DNA of 64,000 nt. Source: Lyngbya aestuarii BL J (GTDB lineage: Bacteria; Cyanobacteriota; Cyanobacteriia; Cyanobacteriales; Microcoleaceae). The position numbers and the translations under genes are program-made. The stretch spans positions 62,001 to 126,000 of the forward strand of contig NZ_AUZM01000007.1 in the NCBI RefSeq assembly GCF_000478195.2. The letters are read 5' to 3'. How positions within the stretch are numbered: position 1 is the stretch's first letter; every line of letters starts with the position of its first letter. Below, in pieces: positions 63,139 through 64,000 of this stretch. The notes under the pieces were generated by a model. That model was given only the letters and a program-made list of their open reading frames with translations, was not told the DNA's origin and ran no database searches.

Positions 63139-64000
63139 ATGATGTTGGAACCCGGTACACTGTGGAAACGGACTCAGGAACAAACCGAATTTGCACTTCA
63201 AACGGGTGCGCTTCAGTCTATCCCCACTGAATATCAGTTTATCGAACAGGATGGCATTTTGTTCTTTGTGCGAATCGTCTCTAATTTAGCACGAAAAGAG
63301 AACGCCAAACAACAACAAGATCAAAAAACGAAAACCTCTGGAAAACCGTTTAATCCATTTCTTCCCTATGAAGAAGATTTATTTGTTGCTGACTTGTCAC
63401 CCACTCATTTATGTTTACTGAATAAATATAATGTTGTCGATGATCATTTGTTGATTGTCACCCGGGAGTTTGAAGCCCAAGAAAATTTATTAACCCTGGA
63501 AGATTTTCAAGCCTTGTGGATGGGTTTAGCAGAAATTGATGGGTTTGTTTTTTATAACGCAGGTGCCGACGCAGGCGCGAGTCAACGACACAAACATCTA
63601 CAATTAATCCCGCTTCCCTTAGTTCCCAATGGGGTGAAAGTTCCGATTGAACCTGCGATTAATTCAGCACAATTTTTAGGTGCGATTGGCAACTGCCCTC
63701 AACTGCCTTTTCTTAATGCTTTAATACGTCTTGATCCGCTTTTAGTTGACTCTCCCGAAGAAGCCGCAGCTACAACATTAGAGTTTTATTATAACCTGTT
63801 ATCTCAAGTCGGTTTGCACGGAGAATCTGGGATGAAAGGGAAACAATCTGGGGCTTATAATTTAATGATGACCCGAGAATGGATGCTGTTAATTCCGCGA
63901 GTTCAAGAAGGTTTTGACGGGGTTTTGGTTAATTCTTTGGGATGTTGTGGGGCGATGTTGGTGAAAACTGAAGAACAACTACAACACCTCAAAGAGATTA
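63139..64000 (+). CDS. ATP adenylyltransferase / Ap4A phosphorylase (partial, runs off the window)
   Basis: The frame opens at adjacent ATGs (63139, 63142) and is uninterrupted to the window end (287 codons), with the stop outside. The HIT-type motif QRHKHLQLIP (HxHxQ) holds the catalytic histidine, and HLCLLNKYNVVDDHLLIVTR is the preceding substrate region of fungal- and cyanobacterial-type Ap4A phosphorylases. Those enzymes cleave diadenosine tetraphosphate with phosphate to ATP and ADP. The family is usually about 300 residues, so nearly all of the gene is present. It is divergent from dusA. Confidence 0.9.
   Translation, partial: MMLEPGTLWKRTQEQTEFALQTGALQSIPTEYQFIEQDGILFFVRIVSNLARKENAKQQQDQKTKTSGKPFNPFLPYEEDLFVADLSPTHLCLLNKYNVVDDHLLIVTREFEAQENLLTLEDFQALWMGLAEIDGFVFYNAGADAGASQRHKHLQLIPLPLVPNGVKVPIEPAINSAQFLGAIGNCPQLPFLNALIRLDPLLVDSPEEAAATTLEFYYNLLSQVGLHGESGMKGKQSGAYNLMMTREWMLLIPRVQEGFDGVLVNSLGCCGAMLVKTEEQLQHLKEI

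Overview
The window is chromosomal DNA of a cyanobacterium, most likely a filamentous one of the Oscillatoria/Lyngbya/Planktothrix type. This rests on frequent GCGATCGC (HIP1) palindromes, a phycobiliprotein-like gene, very large CBS/PAS/GAF histidine kinases, DUF928, DUF1822 and CHASE2-CHAT genes, heptanucleotide (STRR-like) repeats and an IS605-type tnpB. The genus is an inference, since no rRNA or other diagnostic marker is present. I saw no tRNA, rRNA or CRISPR array.

Layout. 1-1.8 kb: the end of an unidentified gene, DUF423, methionine aminopeptidase. 2-19 kb: a signalling island in which two paralogous CBS-PAS-GAF-HisKA_2 kinases on the minus strand flank a plus-strand run of a small kinase, two REC-GGDEF-EAL proteins, two REC-kinases, and an acidic lipoprotein/PepSY-type pair. 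19-24 kb: an orphan tnpB element, a pseudoknot-like structured segment, a GH108 lysozyme and a TPR-GT41 glycosyltransferase. 24-29 kb: two AAA-like P-loop genes on the minus strand, one with its WD40 array reduced to a single repeat, the other a CHAT-protease fusion broken by an in-frame stop, with a 55-residue LysM gene and hairpin-rich noncoding DNA between them. 29.5-42.7 kb: mostly housekeeping (CAP protein, RNase D, phycobiliprotein-like protein, argS, htpX, crcB, cytoplasmic alpha-amylase) mixed with unknown envelope proteins. 42.9-53.6 kb: a probable secretion and regulation locus with DUF928, a 1383-residue RTX/PPC/FG-GAP surface protein, and the divergent series sigma-like factor, DUF1822, CHAT-CHASE2, then LuxR. 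54.5-58.2 kb: small exported proteins, several visibly decaying by frameshift, nonsense or truncation. 58.4-64 kb: housekeeping (class I aldolase, CpdA, bisphosphate nucleotidase, Mop, DusA, and a partial Ap4A phosphorylase).

How it may work together (inference). The 2-19 kb block looks like a local phosphorelay. HisKA_2 kinases without receivers could pass phosphate to the REC proteins, two of which have divided cyclic-di-GMP duties: one keeps a good EAL and has lost GGDEF, the other keeps a near-canonical GGDEF and has lost EAL. The 43-53 kb locus is the best candidate for an undescribed system: a dedicated sigma-like factor, a DUF1822 protein and a membrane CHASE2 sensor carrying an intact-looking CHAT protease face a large adhesin-like protein and DUF928 across a divergent promoter region.
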